Shown: piece after piece, positions 23,690-33,737 of the stretch
How positions within the stretch are numbered: the first letter of the stretch is position 1
How the letters are laid out: each line of letters begins with the position of its first letter
Assembly (NCBI GenBank): GCA_902622955.1
Contig: CACNRP010000003.1
Span: 29,402 to 93,401, forward strand
Direction: 5' to 3'
Length of the DNA stretch: 64,000 bases
From: an uncultured Pelagibacteraceae bacterium
GTDB lineage: Bacteria; Pseudomonadota; Alphaproteobacteria; Pelagibacterales; Pelagibacteraceae
The notes under the pieces: generated by a model
What the model saw: the letters and a program-made list of their open reading frames with translations, nothing else
Database searches by the model: none
What the model was told of the DNA's origin: nothing
Position numbers and translations under genes: made by a program

Positions 23690-24553
23690 CTATTTTTGAC
23701 AGGAAACACAAAAAAAAGTTGACCTATTTGATGTTATTTTTTTTTTTATAATACCTTTACAATTCGAGCGCTTACAATTAGCTCCGTCTTGCTGATAAAC
23801 TCTAAACTCTTTTTGAAAAGTACCTTTGTCACCAGTTATATTTTTAAAATCTCTAATACTCGAGCCTCCCTTATTAATTGCATGTTTAAGTATTTTCTTT
23901 GAATTTAAAATAATATTTAGACATTCATTTTTATTTAGTCTCTTTGCCTTTTTAAAAGGATTTACTCTGCTTGCAAAAAGAATTTCACTTGCATAAATAT
24001 TACCAATTCCAGAAACAAATCTCTGATCAAGTAAAAAATTTTTTATATCCTTATTTTTGTTCTTAAAATAATTAACAACATAATTTAAGTTAAATTTATC
24101 ACTGAAAGGTTCGGGTCCCATTAATTTAAATCTATTCTCTAAATCTCTATTATTTTTGATTATTTCAAAAAATCCAAAACGTCTTGGATCATTATAAATT
24201 ACTTTAAAATTATTAAATATAAACTCTGCATGATTATGTTTTTTTGGTAGAAAAGGTGAATGATAAAAACTAGTATTTGTAAACTTTAGGGGGTTTTTTT
24301 TATCAAGAATATGGATTGTTCCCGACATTCCTAAATGAATTAAACAATAGTCCTCATTTTGAAAATGAATGATTAAATATTTAGAAAATCTACTAACTTT
24401 AATTATCTTTTTATCTTTTAGAAAACTTTCAAAATCACCTGGTATTTTAAACCTTAAATTCCTGTTTCTAATTATTACTTTTTGTATACTTTTTTTTTCG
24501 ATCTTTTTATGAAGGGATTGTCTAACAATTTCTACTTCTGGTAATTCTGGCAT
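23690..24553 (-). CDS. mutM: formamidopyrimidine-DNA glycosylase
   Basis: MutM removes oxidised purines such as 8-oxoguanine from DNA and nicks the abasic site. The 287-residue protein begins MPELPEVEIVRQ, with catalytic Pro1 and Glu2 after Met removal. It has HLGMSGTIHI, NDPRRFGF, the helix-two-turn-helix DQRFVSGIGNIYASEILF and the C-terminal zinc finger. The first cysteine pair of the finger is spaced CX4C (NCKRSNCK) rather than the usual CX2C, the second is CVSC. It is divergent from ubiE with a 29-bp gap. Confidence 0.94.
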   Translation of the reverse strand: MPELPEVEIVRQSLHKKIEKKSIQKVIIRNRNLRFKIPGDFESFLKDKKIIKVSRFSKYLIIHFQNEDYCLIHLGMSGTIHILDKKNPLKFTNTSFYHSPFLPKKHNHAEFIFNNFKVIYNDPRRFGFFEIIKNNRDLENRFKLMGPEPFSDKFNLNYVVNYFKNKNKDIKNFLLDQRFVSGIGNIYASEILFASRVNPFKKAKRLNKNECLNIILNSKKILKHAINKGGSSIRDFKNITGDKGTFQKEFRVYQQDGANCKRSNCKGIIKKKITSNRSTFFCVSCQK

Positions 24554-24582
24554 TTGATACTATATTCAATATATATTTTTTT

Positions 24583-25287
24583 ATGCAACAAAATCTTCAA
24601 AATAAAAAAGGCCTCGTAGAAAATGTATTTAATCAGGTATTCAATAAATATGACTTGATGAATGACTTTATGTCTATGGGTGTTCATAGATATTGGAAAA
24701 AAAGTTTAATTAACATGATGAATCCAAGAGATAAAAGAAAACTAATTGATGTTGCATGTGGGACGGGAGATGTTGGAAAGTTATTTTTAGATACTATAAA
24801 TAAAGAGAGTGAAATTACTTGTGTAGATCCCAATAAAGGTATGATTGGTAAGGGAAAACAAAAATTATCTAATTATAAAAATATAAAATGGGTTATTTCG
24901 CCAGCAGAAAAATTACCTTTAGCGGATAATTCATTTGATTATTACACTATTAGTTTTGGGCTCAGGAATACCAAAAATTTAAATAAAGCACTTTCAGAAG
25001 CCTATAGAGTTTTAAAACCTGGTGGACGTTATCTATGTCTGGAGTTTTCTAAGATTCAAAATTCAAATCTTGATTTTATATACAAAAATTACTCAAAACT
25101 TATTCCTATAATTGGTCAGTTTGTCGTTGGAGAAAAAGAACCTTACGAATATTTAGTCAAAAGTATTGAAGAATTTATTAATCAAGACGAATTAATAGAT
25201 ATGATGGAGAAAAATAATTTTCAAAAATGTTCTTATAGAAATCTTTCTGGTGGTATTGTTTCAATTCATAGTGGTTGGAAAATTTAA
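24583..25287 (+). CDS. ubiE: ubiquinone C-methyltransferase UbiE
   Basis: UbiE transfers a methyl group from S-adenosylmethionine to the demethylated benzoquinol ring in ubiquinone synthesis. The 234-residue protein starts QNKKGLVENVFNQVFNKYDLMND, a family signature, has SAM motif I LIDVACGTGDVGKLF, and the later FGLRNTKNLNKALSEAYRVLKPGG. It opens an operon with ubiB (TAATG overlap), coaBC and dut. Same order, mutM/ubiE/ubiB/coaBC/dut, is known in other alphaproteobacteria. Confidence 0.95.
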   Translation: MQQNLQNKKGLVENVFNQVFNKYDLMNDFMSMGVHRYWKKSLINMMNPRDKRKLIDVACGTGDVGKLFLDTINKESEITCVDPNKGMIGKGKQKLSNYKNIKWVISPAEKLPLADNSFDYYTISFGLRNTKNLNKALSEAYRVLKPGGRYLCLEFSKIQNSNLDFIYKNYSKLIPIIGQFVVGEKEPYEYLVKSIEEFINQDELIDMMEKNNFQKCSYRNLSGGIVSIHSGWKI

Positions 25288-26855
25288 TGATTAAAAAACT
25301 TATTACTTTATTTAAATTAGGAAGAAAAATTGCAAAATCTGATATTTTAAAAATTGCATCAAAATTTAAAAAACCTCCTTTAGCTGTAATAGTATTATTC
25401 CAAATTTTATCTATTTCATTTGAAAAAAAGGATCAAAAAAATTTAATCGAAGATGATGGTGAAAGACTATCTAGATCATTAGAGTCTATGGGTACCACTT
25501 TTATTAAACTTGGGCAATTTCTTGCTACTAGACCTGACATAATTGGAGAAGAATTATCTATAAAGCTAGAAAAACTTCAAGATCGATTGCCACCTTTTTC
25601 AATTAATGAAGCAAAAAAAATTATTAAAGAAGATCTTGGAATTGACGCATTTAATTCAATAATAGATTTAAGTGAGCCTGTTGCTGCTGCATCAATTGCA
25701 CAAGTCCACAAAGCAAAAATAAATGACAATGGAACAATCAAAGATGTGGCTATTAAAATTTTAAGACCAAACATAAAAAAAATATTTAATGAAGAAATAG
25801 ATGCGATGATGTTATTTGCATTTATTATTGAATCATTTGTAAAAAAAACAAAAAGATTGAAACTTGTTGAAGTTGTTTTTTTACTTAAGGAAATAACTAA
25901 TCTTGAGATGGATTTAAGATTCGAAGCTGCTGCAGCAAATGAATATGCAGAAAATACTAAAAACGATGCAGGGTTTAAAGTTCCTGAGATTTACTGGAAT
26001 TTTACTAGTGAAAATGTAATGACTTTAGATTGGATAGATGGAATTTCAATAAGAGAAGCTGAGGAGTTAAAGAAAAGAAATTTAGATACTAGTAAAATAG
26101 CAGAAGATATTATTCAACATTTTTTGAGACATGCTGTAAGAGACGGTTTTTTTCATGCAGACATGCATCAAGGAAATATTTTTGTTGATAATAGTGGCCA
26201 GATTGTACCTATAGATTTTGGAATTATGGGTAGATTAGATAAAATTAGTAAAAGGTTTTTAGCAGAAATTTTATTTGGATTTATTCAAAGAGATTATCGC
26301 AAAGTAGCTGAGGTTCACCTGGTGGCTGGATTAGTTCCTAAAGAAGTACCAATTGATGATTTGGCTCAAGCTTTGAGATCAATTGGTGAGCCTATATTTG
26401 GTCAAGAGGTAAAAGATATTTCAGGAGGTAAATTACTCAAACAATTGTTTGATGTAACAGAAAAGTTTAATATGCAAACTCAACCTCAATTATTAATGTT
26501 GCAAAAAACTATGGTTGTTGTTGAAGGTGTGGCAAGAAAATTAAATCCAAAAACAAATATTTGGACAACTTCAAAGCCCGTACTAGAAAATTGGCTTAAA
26601 GAAACAAAAGATCCAATTAATAATTTAAATGAAACTTTAAAAAGTACATCTGAAGTTATTAAACGTTTACCAGAATTTCCTGAGATTATGGATAAAGCAA
26701 ATCAAGCATTAACGTTTTTAGCTAGCGGTCAAATTCCACAAAATTCAAATTCTTATACCGCTCTAAATGATAAGAAATCAGAAATGATAACATTTAGAAA
26801 TCAATCTATTATTAGTTTATTACTTCTTGTAATTTTTGGCCTTATAGTATTTTAA
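25287..26855 (+). CDS. ubiB: ubiquinone biosynthesis atypical kinase UbiB
   Basis: UbiB is an ABC1/ADCK-family membrane-associated ATPase needed for ubiquinone synthesis. I use the ATG overlapping the ubiE stop (MIKKLITLFKLG), giving 522 residues; the track start is a TTG inside ubiE. Motifs are TFIKLGQFLATRPDI (KxGQ), AAASIAQVHKAKI (the A-rich nucleotide loop), HADMHQGNIFVDNSGQIVPIDFGIMGRL (catalytic and metal loops) and a C-terminal hydrophobic segment SIISLLLLVIFGLIVF that anchors it in the membrane. Confidence 0.93.
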   Translation: MIKKLITLFKLGRKIAKSDILKIASKFKKPPLAVIVLFQILSISFEKKDQKNLIEDDGERLSRSLESMGTTFIKLGQFLATRPDIIGEELSIKLEKLQDRLPPFSINEAKKIIKEDLGIDAFNSIIDLSEPVAAASIAQVHKAKINDNGTIKDVAIKILRPNIKKIFNEEIDAMMLFAFIIESFVKKTKRLKLVEVVFLLKEITNLEMDLRFEAAAANEYAENTKNDAGFKVPEIYWNFTSENVMTLDWIDGISIREAEELKKRNLDTSKIAEDIIQHFLRHAVRDGFFHADMHQGNIFVDNSGQIVPIDFGIMGRLDKISKRFLAEILFGFIQRDYRKVAEVHLVAGLVPKEVPIDDLAQALRSIGEPIFGQEVKDISGGKLLKQLFDVTEKFNMQTQPQLLMLQKTMVVVEGVARKLNPKTNIWTTSKPVLENWLKETKDPINNLNETLKSTSEVIKRLPEFPEIMDKANQALTFLASGQIPQNSNSYTALNDKKSEMITFRNQSIISLLLLVIFGLIVF

Positions 26856-26863
26856 TTCTGCAA

Positions 26864-28069
26864 ATGAAAAATCTGTTAAATAAAAAAATACTATTTATTA
26901 TCTGTGGGGGCATATCTGCCTACAAAAGTCTGGAAACAATTAGACTTTTTAAAAAAAATGGAGCAGAAATAAAGACTATCCTTACTACAAGTGCAAAAGA
27001 ATTTGTAACTCCACTTTCAGTTACATCGCTTTCTCAAGGTAAAGTATATAGTGATTTATTCAGTGCAGAAAATGAAGCTGAAATGGATCATATTTCTCTT
27101 TCAAGATGGGCAGATATAATTGTGATTGCACCAGCTACAGCAAATACAATTTCAAAACTAGCTCAAGGAACTACTGATGATTTAGCATCTACTGTTGTTT
27201 TAGCTTCAGATAAAGACATTATTTTAGCACCAGCAATGAATGTAAGAATGTGGGAACATCCAACTACAAAAATAAATTTAAAAAAATTAAAAGAGTTTGG
27301 ATATACATTAATTGGACCAGAAATTGGTGATATGGCATGTGGTGAATATGGAGAGGGGAAAATGTCAGACCCATCAGTAATTGCTGAAGAAATTGATAAA
27401 TATTTTTTAAATAAAAAAAATAACAAAAAATTTAAGGCATTAGTTACAGCAGGGCCAACTAATGAGTATATAGATCCAGTTCGTTTTATTACAAATAAAT
27501 CAAGTGGCAAACAAGGATATGAATTAGCAAAATCATTATCCAAAAAGGGTTTTGATACAACATTAATATCGGGTCCAACTAATCTTGAAATAACTACAGA
27601 TATTAATCTTATAAAAGTTGAAACAGCAGATGAAATGTTAATTGCCACTCAAGAAAATTTACCTGTTGACGTAGCAATTTTTTCTGCTGCGGTAGCTGAT
27701 TTTAAAATTAATAAAAAGTATGAAAATAAAATTAAAAAACAAGAAAACTTAAACTTAAATTTAGAAATGAATATAGATATACTTAATTATGTTTCTAACC
27801 ATAACTCCATGAGGCCTGGACTTGTCATTGGATTTGCAGCAGAAACCAATGAGATCGATAAAAATGCAGAGGAAAAATTGTACAAGAAGAATTGTGACTG
27901 GATAATTTCCAATGATGTATCAAATAAAAATATAGGATTTAATTCTGATTATAATGAGGTAACAATTCATTACAAAAACAAAGATGTTAAAAAAGAAAAA
28001 CTTTTGTACAAAAAAAAATCTGGAATTTCTGATGAAATAGTTGATAGAATAATTGATCAATTAAATTAA
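26864..28069 (+). CDS. coaBC: bifunctional phosphopantothenoylcysteine decarboxylase/synthetase
   Basis: CoaBC adds cysteine to phosphopantothenate and decarboxylates the product, two steps of coenzyme A synthesis. The 401-residue protein has an N-terminal flavoprotein CoaC domain (LFIICGGISAYKS, catalytic His region MDHISLSRWAD, PAMNVRMW, and Cys flap GDMACGEYGEGKMSDP) and a C-terminal CoaB domain (TAGPTNEYIDPVRFITNKSSG and IISNDVSNKNIGF). It ends in a TAATG shared with dut. Confidence 0.96.
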   Translation: MKNLLNKKILFIICGGISAYKSLETIRLFKKNGAEIKTILTTSAKEFVTPLSVTSLSQGKVYSDLFSAENEAEMDHISLSRWADIIVIAPATANTISKLAQGTTDDLASTVVLASDKDIILAPAMNVRMWEHPTTKINLKKLKEFGYTLIGPEIGDMACGEYGEGKMSDPSVIAEEIDKYFLNKKNNKKFKALVTAGPTNEYIDPVRFITNKSSGKQGYELAKSLSKKGFDTTLISGPTNLEITTDINLIKVETADEMLIATQENLPVDVAIFSAAVADFKINKKYENKIKKQENLNLNLEMNIDILNYVSNHNSMRPGLVIGFAAETNEIDKNAEEKLYKKNCDWIISNDVSNKNIGFNSDYNEVTIHYKNKDVKKEKLLYKKKSGISDEIVDRIIDQLN

Positions 28070-28506
28070 TGGCAAAAGTTCTTTTCAAAAAGTTAGACCC
28101 TACAGTTGAATTACCTGCGTACAAAACAGAAGGTGCATCAGGCATGGATTTAATGGCATTATTAAAAGAACCTATTAATCTTAAACCAAACTCTTCATGT
28201 TTAGTTCCAACAGGTCTTGCAGTAGCCTTTTCAAGTGATTTTGAGATTCAAATAAGACCAAGATCTGGTTTAGCTGCAAAAAACAGTATAAGTGTTTTAA
28301 ATACACCTGGAACTATTGATAGTGATTACAGGGGAGAGATAAAAGTAATTCTTTTTAATCATGGAAAAAATGATTTCTTAATAAATAATAAAGATAGAAT
28401 AGCACAAATGATTTTAACTCCTGTAATTAAAATGGATCTTGAGGAAACTGATGATCTACCGAAAACAATTAGAGGAGAGGGTGGGTTTGGCTCAACAGGA
28501 AAATGA
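28069..28506 (+). CDS. dut: dUTP diphosphatase
   Basis: Dut hydrolyses dUTP to dUMP and diphosphate, keeping uracil out of DNA and supplying thymidylate synthesis. All five trimeric dUTPase motifs are present in 145 residues: GASGMDLMA, RPRSGLAAKNSI, NTPGTIDSDYRGE, RIAQMILTPV and the C-terminal RGEGGFGSTGK arm. It overlaps coaBC by one base and the following ThiF-like gene by 4 bp (ATGA). Confidence 0.97.
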   Translation: MAKVLFKKLDPTVELPAYKTEGASGMDLMALLKEPINLKPNSSCLVPTGLAVAFSSDFEIQIRPRSGLAAKNSISVLNTPGTIDSDYRGEIKVILFNHGKNDFLINNKDRIAQMILTPVIKMDLEETDDLPKTIRGEGGFGSTGK

Positions 28507-29249
28507 GCAAAAATTTAAGCAAAAAAGAAATAGATAAATTTTCGAGGCAAATAATTTTAAAAAACATAGGTCCATTAGGACAAAAAAAAATTCTAGTCTC
28601 AAAGGTTTTAATTATCGGAATGGGTGGTCTAGGATGTCCAGCAGCTGATTTTTTAACCAGGTCTGGTATTGGCACACTAGGAATTGTTGATCATGACATC
28701 GTTAGCCTATCAAATATTCACAGACAAAGTTTATACGATGAAAAAGATTTAAATCAGTCAAAAGTTATAATTGCTAAAAAAAAACTAAATAAAATAAACC
28801 CAAAAACAAAAATTAATATTTATAACTTTAAAATGGATAGAACAAAATTTAAAAAAATAATAAAAAATTACGACTACATAATTGATGGTACTGACAATTT
28901 TGAGAGTAAATTTTTAATAAATGATTTAAGTTTAAAATATAAAAAATATCTTGTAACTGGAGCTATTAGTAAATTTGATGGTCATATTTTTACTTTTGAT
29001 TTTGTAGATAAAAATGCTCCTTCTTTAAGAGACTTCTATCAAGAGGAAGTTATTACCGATGAAGTATTAAACTGTGAATACGAAGGGATATTAGGGCCAG
29101 TAGCAGGAACAATTGGTACCATGCTAGCTAATGAAGTTTTAAAAAGAATATTAAAAGTTGGTCAAAATTTAAATGGATTTATTCTTATTATAGATTTATT
29201 AAATTTAAGCTTTAGAAAAGTTAAATTAAATAAGACTAAAAAAAAGTGA
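28503..29249 (+). CDS. HesA/MoeB/ThiF-family adenylyltransferase
   Basis: These E1-like enzymes adenylate the C-terminal glycine of sulfur-carrier proteins for molybdopterin, thiamine or other thio-cofactors. The 248-residue protein has the ATP loop IGMGGLGCPAADFL, the RQSLYDEKDL segment, DGTDNFESKFLINDL and the crossover region LNCEYEGILGPVAGTIG. There is no rhodanese domain. The two CXXC pairs that bind structural zinc in MoeB and ThiF are absent: SLRDFYQEE stands where the first usually lies and the C-terminus ends before the second. The exact carrier cannot be named. It sits in a dut-thiF-SH3 operon. Confidence 0.85.
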   Translation: MSKNLSKKEIDKFSRQIILKNIGPLGQKKILVSKVLIIGMGGLGCPAADFLTRSGIGTLGIVDHDIVSLSNIHRQSLYDEKDLNQSKVIIAKKKLNKINPKTKINIYNFKMDRTKFKKIIKNYDYIIDGTDNFESKFLINDLSLKYKKYLVTGAISKFDGHIFTFDFVDKNAPSLRDFYQEEVITDEVLNCEYEGILGPVAGTIGTMLANEVLKRILKVGQNLNGFILIIDLLNLSFRKVKLNKTKKK

Positions 29250-29701
29250 AAATAAGAAATTTAATAATTAATAATTTTATACTCTTGCTATTAATATCTT
29301 TCATTACCTCAGGTAATGCGGAAGAAATATTTATCTCCCTAAAAAAAAATGAGGTTAATGTACGTTATGGACCAAGTTTTGAATCAGACATTAAGTATGT
29401 TTATAAAAAAATAAATTTACCATTGAAACAAATTGATAAAAAAGAAAATTTTAGACGAATTATTGATTTTAAAAATAACAGTGGATGGATTCATATTTCA
29501 CAATTAAAAAAAAGAAATTCAGTAATAGCTACTAAAGATAAAGTTTTATTTAAAAACCCATCATCTTTTGCTAAACCAGTTGCTCAAATTAAAGAGGGAA
29601 GGTTATTAATTTTAGAAAAATGTGAACAAAATTGGTGCAAAATAACATCAGATGAATTTAAAGGCTGGATCAAAACAGATAATATTTGGGGTCTTAATTA
29701 A
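29246..29701 (+). CDS. exported SH3-domain protein
   Basis: This 151-residue protein starts at a GTG that overlaps the previous stop. It has a signal peptide (hydrophobic ILLLLISFITSGNAEE) followed by two bacterial SH3-like repeats: EVNVRYGPSFESDIKYVYKK with NNSGWIHISQLKK, and VLFKNPSSFAKPVAQIKEG with QNWCKITSDEFKGWI. Such proteins of the COG3807 type are widespread in alphaproteobacteria and may bind cell-wall peptides in the periplasm. Function not established. Last gene of the ubiE operon. Confidence 0.85.
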   Translation: MKIRNLIINNFILLLLISFITSGNAEEIFISLKKNEVNVRYGPSFESDIKYVYKKINLPLKQIDKKENFRRIIDFKNNSGWIHISQLKKRNSVIATKDKVLFKNPSSFAKPVAQIKEGRLLILEKCEQNWCKITSDEFKGWIKTDNIWGLN

Positions 29702-29734
29702 GATTGACCAATCTGTAATGTAGTTTAATAAAAA

Positions 29735-29917
29735 CTAAATATTTTTTTGTTCACAAACATCCTTAATTACTGGCGTATTAGCACAATCTAAACACTTTGT
29801 TTTTTGAACTATGCACCCATCATCAAGAATTTGCACATCAACAATTTTATCACACTTTGAACAAGTAGATGAAATTGTTAATCCACATTTTTTGCAACTA
29901 TAATTTTCTGTCTGCAT
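29735..29917 (-). CDS. small zinc-ribbon-like protein
   Basis: This 60-residue protein contains three CXXC pairs, CKKC, CSKC and CLDC, plus two further cysteines, which suggests one or two structural zinc sites of the zinc-ribbon type. Coding support comes from the regular cysteine pattern, a clean ATG and position as the last gene of a minus-strand run. I do not recognise a named family. It is separated from the DUF2061 gene by a tandem hairpin repeat. Confidence 0.65.
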   Translation of the reverse strand: MQTENYSCKKCGLTISSTCSKCDKIVDVQILDDGCIVQKTKCLDCANTPVIKDVCEQKNI

Positions 29918-29963
29918 AAAAAAAAATTAAGTTATAATAAAAATAAATTCAATCTTTATCAGT

Positions 29964-30023
29964 GCGAATGATTATTATTCGCTCATTTTTTTTGCGAATG
30001 ATTATTATTCGCTTACTTTTATT
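29964..30023. repeat. tandem 30-bp hairpin repeat
   Basis: Two adjacent 30-bp copies each begin GCGAATGATTATTATTCGC, identical in both, followed by a T-rich tail (TCATTTTTTTT and TTACTTTTATT). Each 19-mer folds as an 8-bp hairpin with a 3-nt loop, including one G-T pair. Read on the plus strand they look like two successive intrinsic terminators; read as DNA they are two dyads about three helical turns apart, upstream of the zinc-ribbon gene. Confidence 0.85.
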
Positions 30024-30059
30024 GGAAATTAAATTTTTGAAGTAATAAATTATTTTAGT

Positions 30060-30299
30060 TTAATTTTTTGATTTACTTGCCCACCACTTATCTAAAATAA
30101 AGTACCAAATAGAATTTGCTATTGGTTCAACTATTGCATCTGTTAATGCAATCATAAAAGATACATCCGCAACTAACATTAAAACTGATATAGCAATTAT
30201 AAAATGACCAATTGTATAAATAATTGTTCTTAAAATAGACCCTTTATTATTTTGATAAATATTTCCTGCTGCTTTAAATATGCCGTTGGTAATTTCCAT
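30060..30299 (-). CDS. DUF2061-family membrane protein
   Basis: This 79-residue protein has two hydrophobic helices and matches the DUF2061 family of small membrane proteins. Signature-like pieces are SILRTIIYTIGHFIIAI and the C-terminal EPIANSIWYFILDKWW, where the family has E-x-x-x-x-x-x-W-Y. Its start shares one base with the stop of the hydroxylase gene, so it is the third gene of katG-hydroxylase-DUF2061. Function unknown. Confidence 0.82.
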   Translation of the reverse strand: MEITNGIFKAAGNIYQNNKGSILRTIIYTIGHFIIAISVLMLVADVSFMIALTDAIVEPIANSIWYFILDKWWASKSKN

Positions 30300-30895
30300 T
30301 ATTTTTTAAAAGGACTTTCTAGAACACATGCTACAAGATGAATTCTTGCTTGTTCTCCGCCATTAAAAAAATTATGGTATTTAGTGTTGTTTGTTATCCA
30401 TACATTACCATCTGCAGGTAAATGTTTAGCTACATTTTCTATCACCATAGAACAACCTTTGTTAGTTATAATAGGCACATGCAATCTACACTCAGGATCT
30501 TTGTGCCAACTTAACGTTGATCGGGGTTCCTTTAACAACAGCCTTACTCTTCCAAGTTTAAACCTGGAATTTAATGCTTCAAAAACATCTTGAAAATAAG
30601 TTTTTTCAAATTCAGGAACTAATTGAGTGTATTTACTTTCATCAATATCAATGTCTCTTGCAACTTCCTTTCCAGTATCATCTGCAATTGTCCAGTATTT
30701 TCCTCTTACATTATTTCCTTCAATAGATTTTTCATCATTTGGAATTTGATTAACAGGTATTGCACCAAAATGCGTTACCCCAGGTGATTTAAATCTTTTT
30801 TGTTTTAATATTTTTTCTAAATCTAATCTCAATCTAGAAATATTAAATTTTAAATTCGGAACCTTATAAAAATCCTCAAAACTTACAATCGTCAT
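30299..30895 (-). CDS. aspartyl/asparaginyl beta-hydroxylase-family dioxygenase
   Basis: This 198-residue protein matches the Asp/Asn beta-hydroxylase family of Fe(II)/2-oxoglutarate oxygenases. The core includes LSWHKDPECRLHVPIITNKG with a metal-binding His and Asp, and NTKYHNFFNGGEQARIHLVA with the second metal His and the Arg for 2-oxoglutarate. There is no signal peptide. The target (protein, peptide or free amino acid) is unknown. The gene lies 27 bp after katG and overlaps the DUF2061 gene by one base, so a shared transcript is likely. Confidence 0.82.
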   Translation of the reverse strand: MTIVSFEDFYKVPNLKFNISRLRLDLEKILKQKRFKSPGVTHFGAIPVNQIPNDEKSIEGNNVRGKYWTIADDTGKEVARDIDIDESKYTQLVPEFEKTYFQDVFEALNSRFKLGRVRLLLKEPRSTLSWHKDPECRLHVPIITNKGCSMVIENVAKHLPADGNVWITNNTKYHNFFNGGEQARIHLVACVLESPFKK

Positions 30896-30922
30896 TATTG
30901 ATAACTTTCTCTTTTCAAAGTG

Positions 30923-33160
<2,238 letters not shown>

Positions 33161-33171
33161 TTTTCTCCTTT

Positions 33172-33188
33172 TAAATAATTATTCTAGA
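33172..33188. promoter_or_regulatory. weak Irr/PerR-like box at katG ribosome-binding region
   Basis: TAAATAATTATTCTAGA matches the iron-control element pattern TTTAGAATNATTCTAAA at 12 of 16 fixed positions. It lies 24 bp from a better box and next to the katG Shine-Dalgarno. It may be a secondary site. Confidence 0.35.
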
Positions 33189-33195
33189 CAATTAG

Positions 33196-33212
33196 TTTAT
33201 AATAATTCTAAA
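33196..33212. promoter_or_regulatory. Irr/PerR-type operator upstream of katG
   Basis: TTTATAATAATTCTAAA matches the iron-control element TTTAGAATNATTCTAAA with a single mismatch, and also the PerR box TTATAATNATTATAA with one mismatch. It lies in the 94-bp gap between katG and irr, 36 bp upstream of the katG start. Confidence 0.7.
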
Positions 33213-33254
33213 AAAGAATGTCAAATAGATTAGAATGATTTTAATGTAAATATG

Positions 33255-33665
33255 TTAATCTTCTAATTTAACAAGAACTTCAACAGATTTTATTTTTTTT
33301 CCAGGAATTGATTTTTGTATGTTGATTGGACCAATGTCTTTATTATCAAGATCAATTAACTTCTCAGCTTTAATATCATAAAAATGATGATGATCAGTTG
33401 TATTTGTATCAAAATATGTTTGGCTAGAATTAATTGGTATTTGTTTTAAATAACCTTTTTTTTCAAAAGCATGAACAGTGTTATAAACTGTAGCAACTGA
33501 TATTTTTTTATCAGTTCGTAAATGTATTTTTTTTGTAAGATCGTTAACTGTAAAGTGAAAAGTTTTGTCTGTTTCAAACAAAACTTCACATATTTTTATT
33601 CTCTGTTTTGTGGGTCTTAGACCTGAATTTCTCAATTTTTTAATATATTTGTCTAAAATTGACAT
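33255..33665 (-). CDS. irr: Fur-family regulator of the Irr type
   Basis: This 136-residue winged-helix repressor belongs to the Fur superfamily. It has the DNA-binding part [15 protein letters not shown] and [19 protein letters not shown], and the sensor motif [15 protein letters not shown]. The HHH motif and the lack of a CXXC zinc site are features of Irr, the haem/iron-status regulator of alphaproteobacteria. Its position next to fabA-fabB-fabI is the usual Irr neighbourhood. It lies 94 bp upstream of katG on the same strand, so a PerR-like peroxide role is an alternative. Operator-like boxes occur before both irr and katG. Confidence 0.85.
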   Translation of the reverse strand: MSILDKYIKKLRNSGLRPTKQRIKICEVLFETDKTFHFTVNDLTKKIHLRTDKKISVATVYNTVHAFEKKGYLKQIPINSSQTYFDTNTTDHHHFYDIKAEKLIDLDNKDIGPINIQKSIPGKKIKSVEVLVKLED

Positions 33666-33669
33666 GTTA

Positions 33670-33686
33670 ATTATAATTATTCTAAA
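33670..33686. promoter_or_regulatory. Irr/PerR-type operator at irr / fabA
   Basis: ATTATAATTATTCTAAA is 15/17 identical to the katG box and has two mismatches to the iron-control element consensus. It lies 4 bp before the irr ATG and over the likely -35 region of fabA, so it could control irr itself and perhaps fabA. Confidence 0.65.
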
Positions 33687-33704
33687 CTATTTCTATATTA
33701 TAAT
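33676..33704 (+). promoter_or_regulatory. candidate fabA promoter
   Basis: A perfect -10 TATAAT is preceded after 17 nt by a weak -35 ATTATT. It lies about 34 bp before the fabA ATG and overlaps the Irr-like box. The same AT-rich core read backwards (TTAATA, 16 nt, TATAAT) could serve irr. Confidence 0.4.
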
Positions 33705-33737
33705 TGCCTTAAATCAAGTATTAAGGGAACTCAAATT

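Noticed and set aside
23640-23711. N-terminal extension of rpsT in the track
   Set aside because: It overlaps mutM and does not match ribosomal protein S20, which begins at MANTKSAIKR.
33255-33665. Calling the katG-side regulator a second plain Fur or a PerR
   Set aside because: The HHH motif, missing CXXC and the fabA-fabB-fabI neighbourhood favour Irr; PerR remains an alternative because the boxes fit both consensuses.
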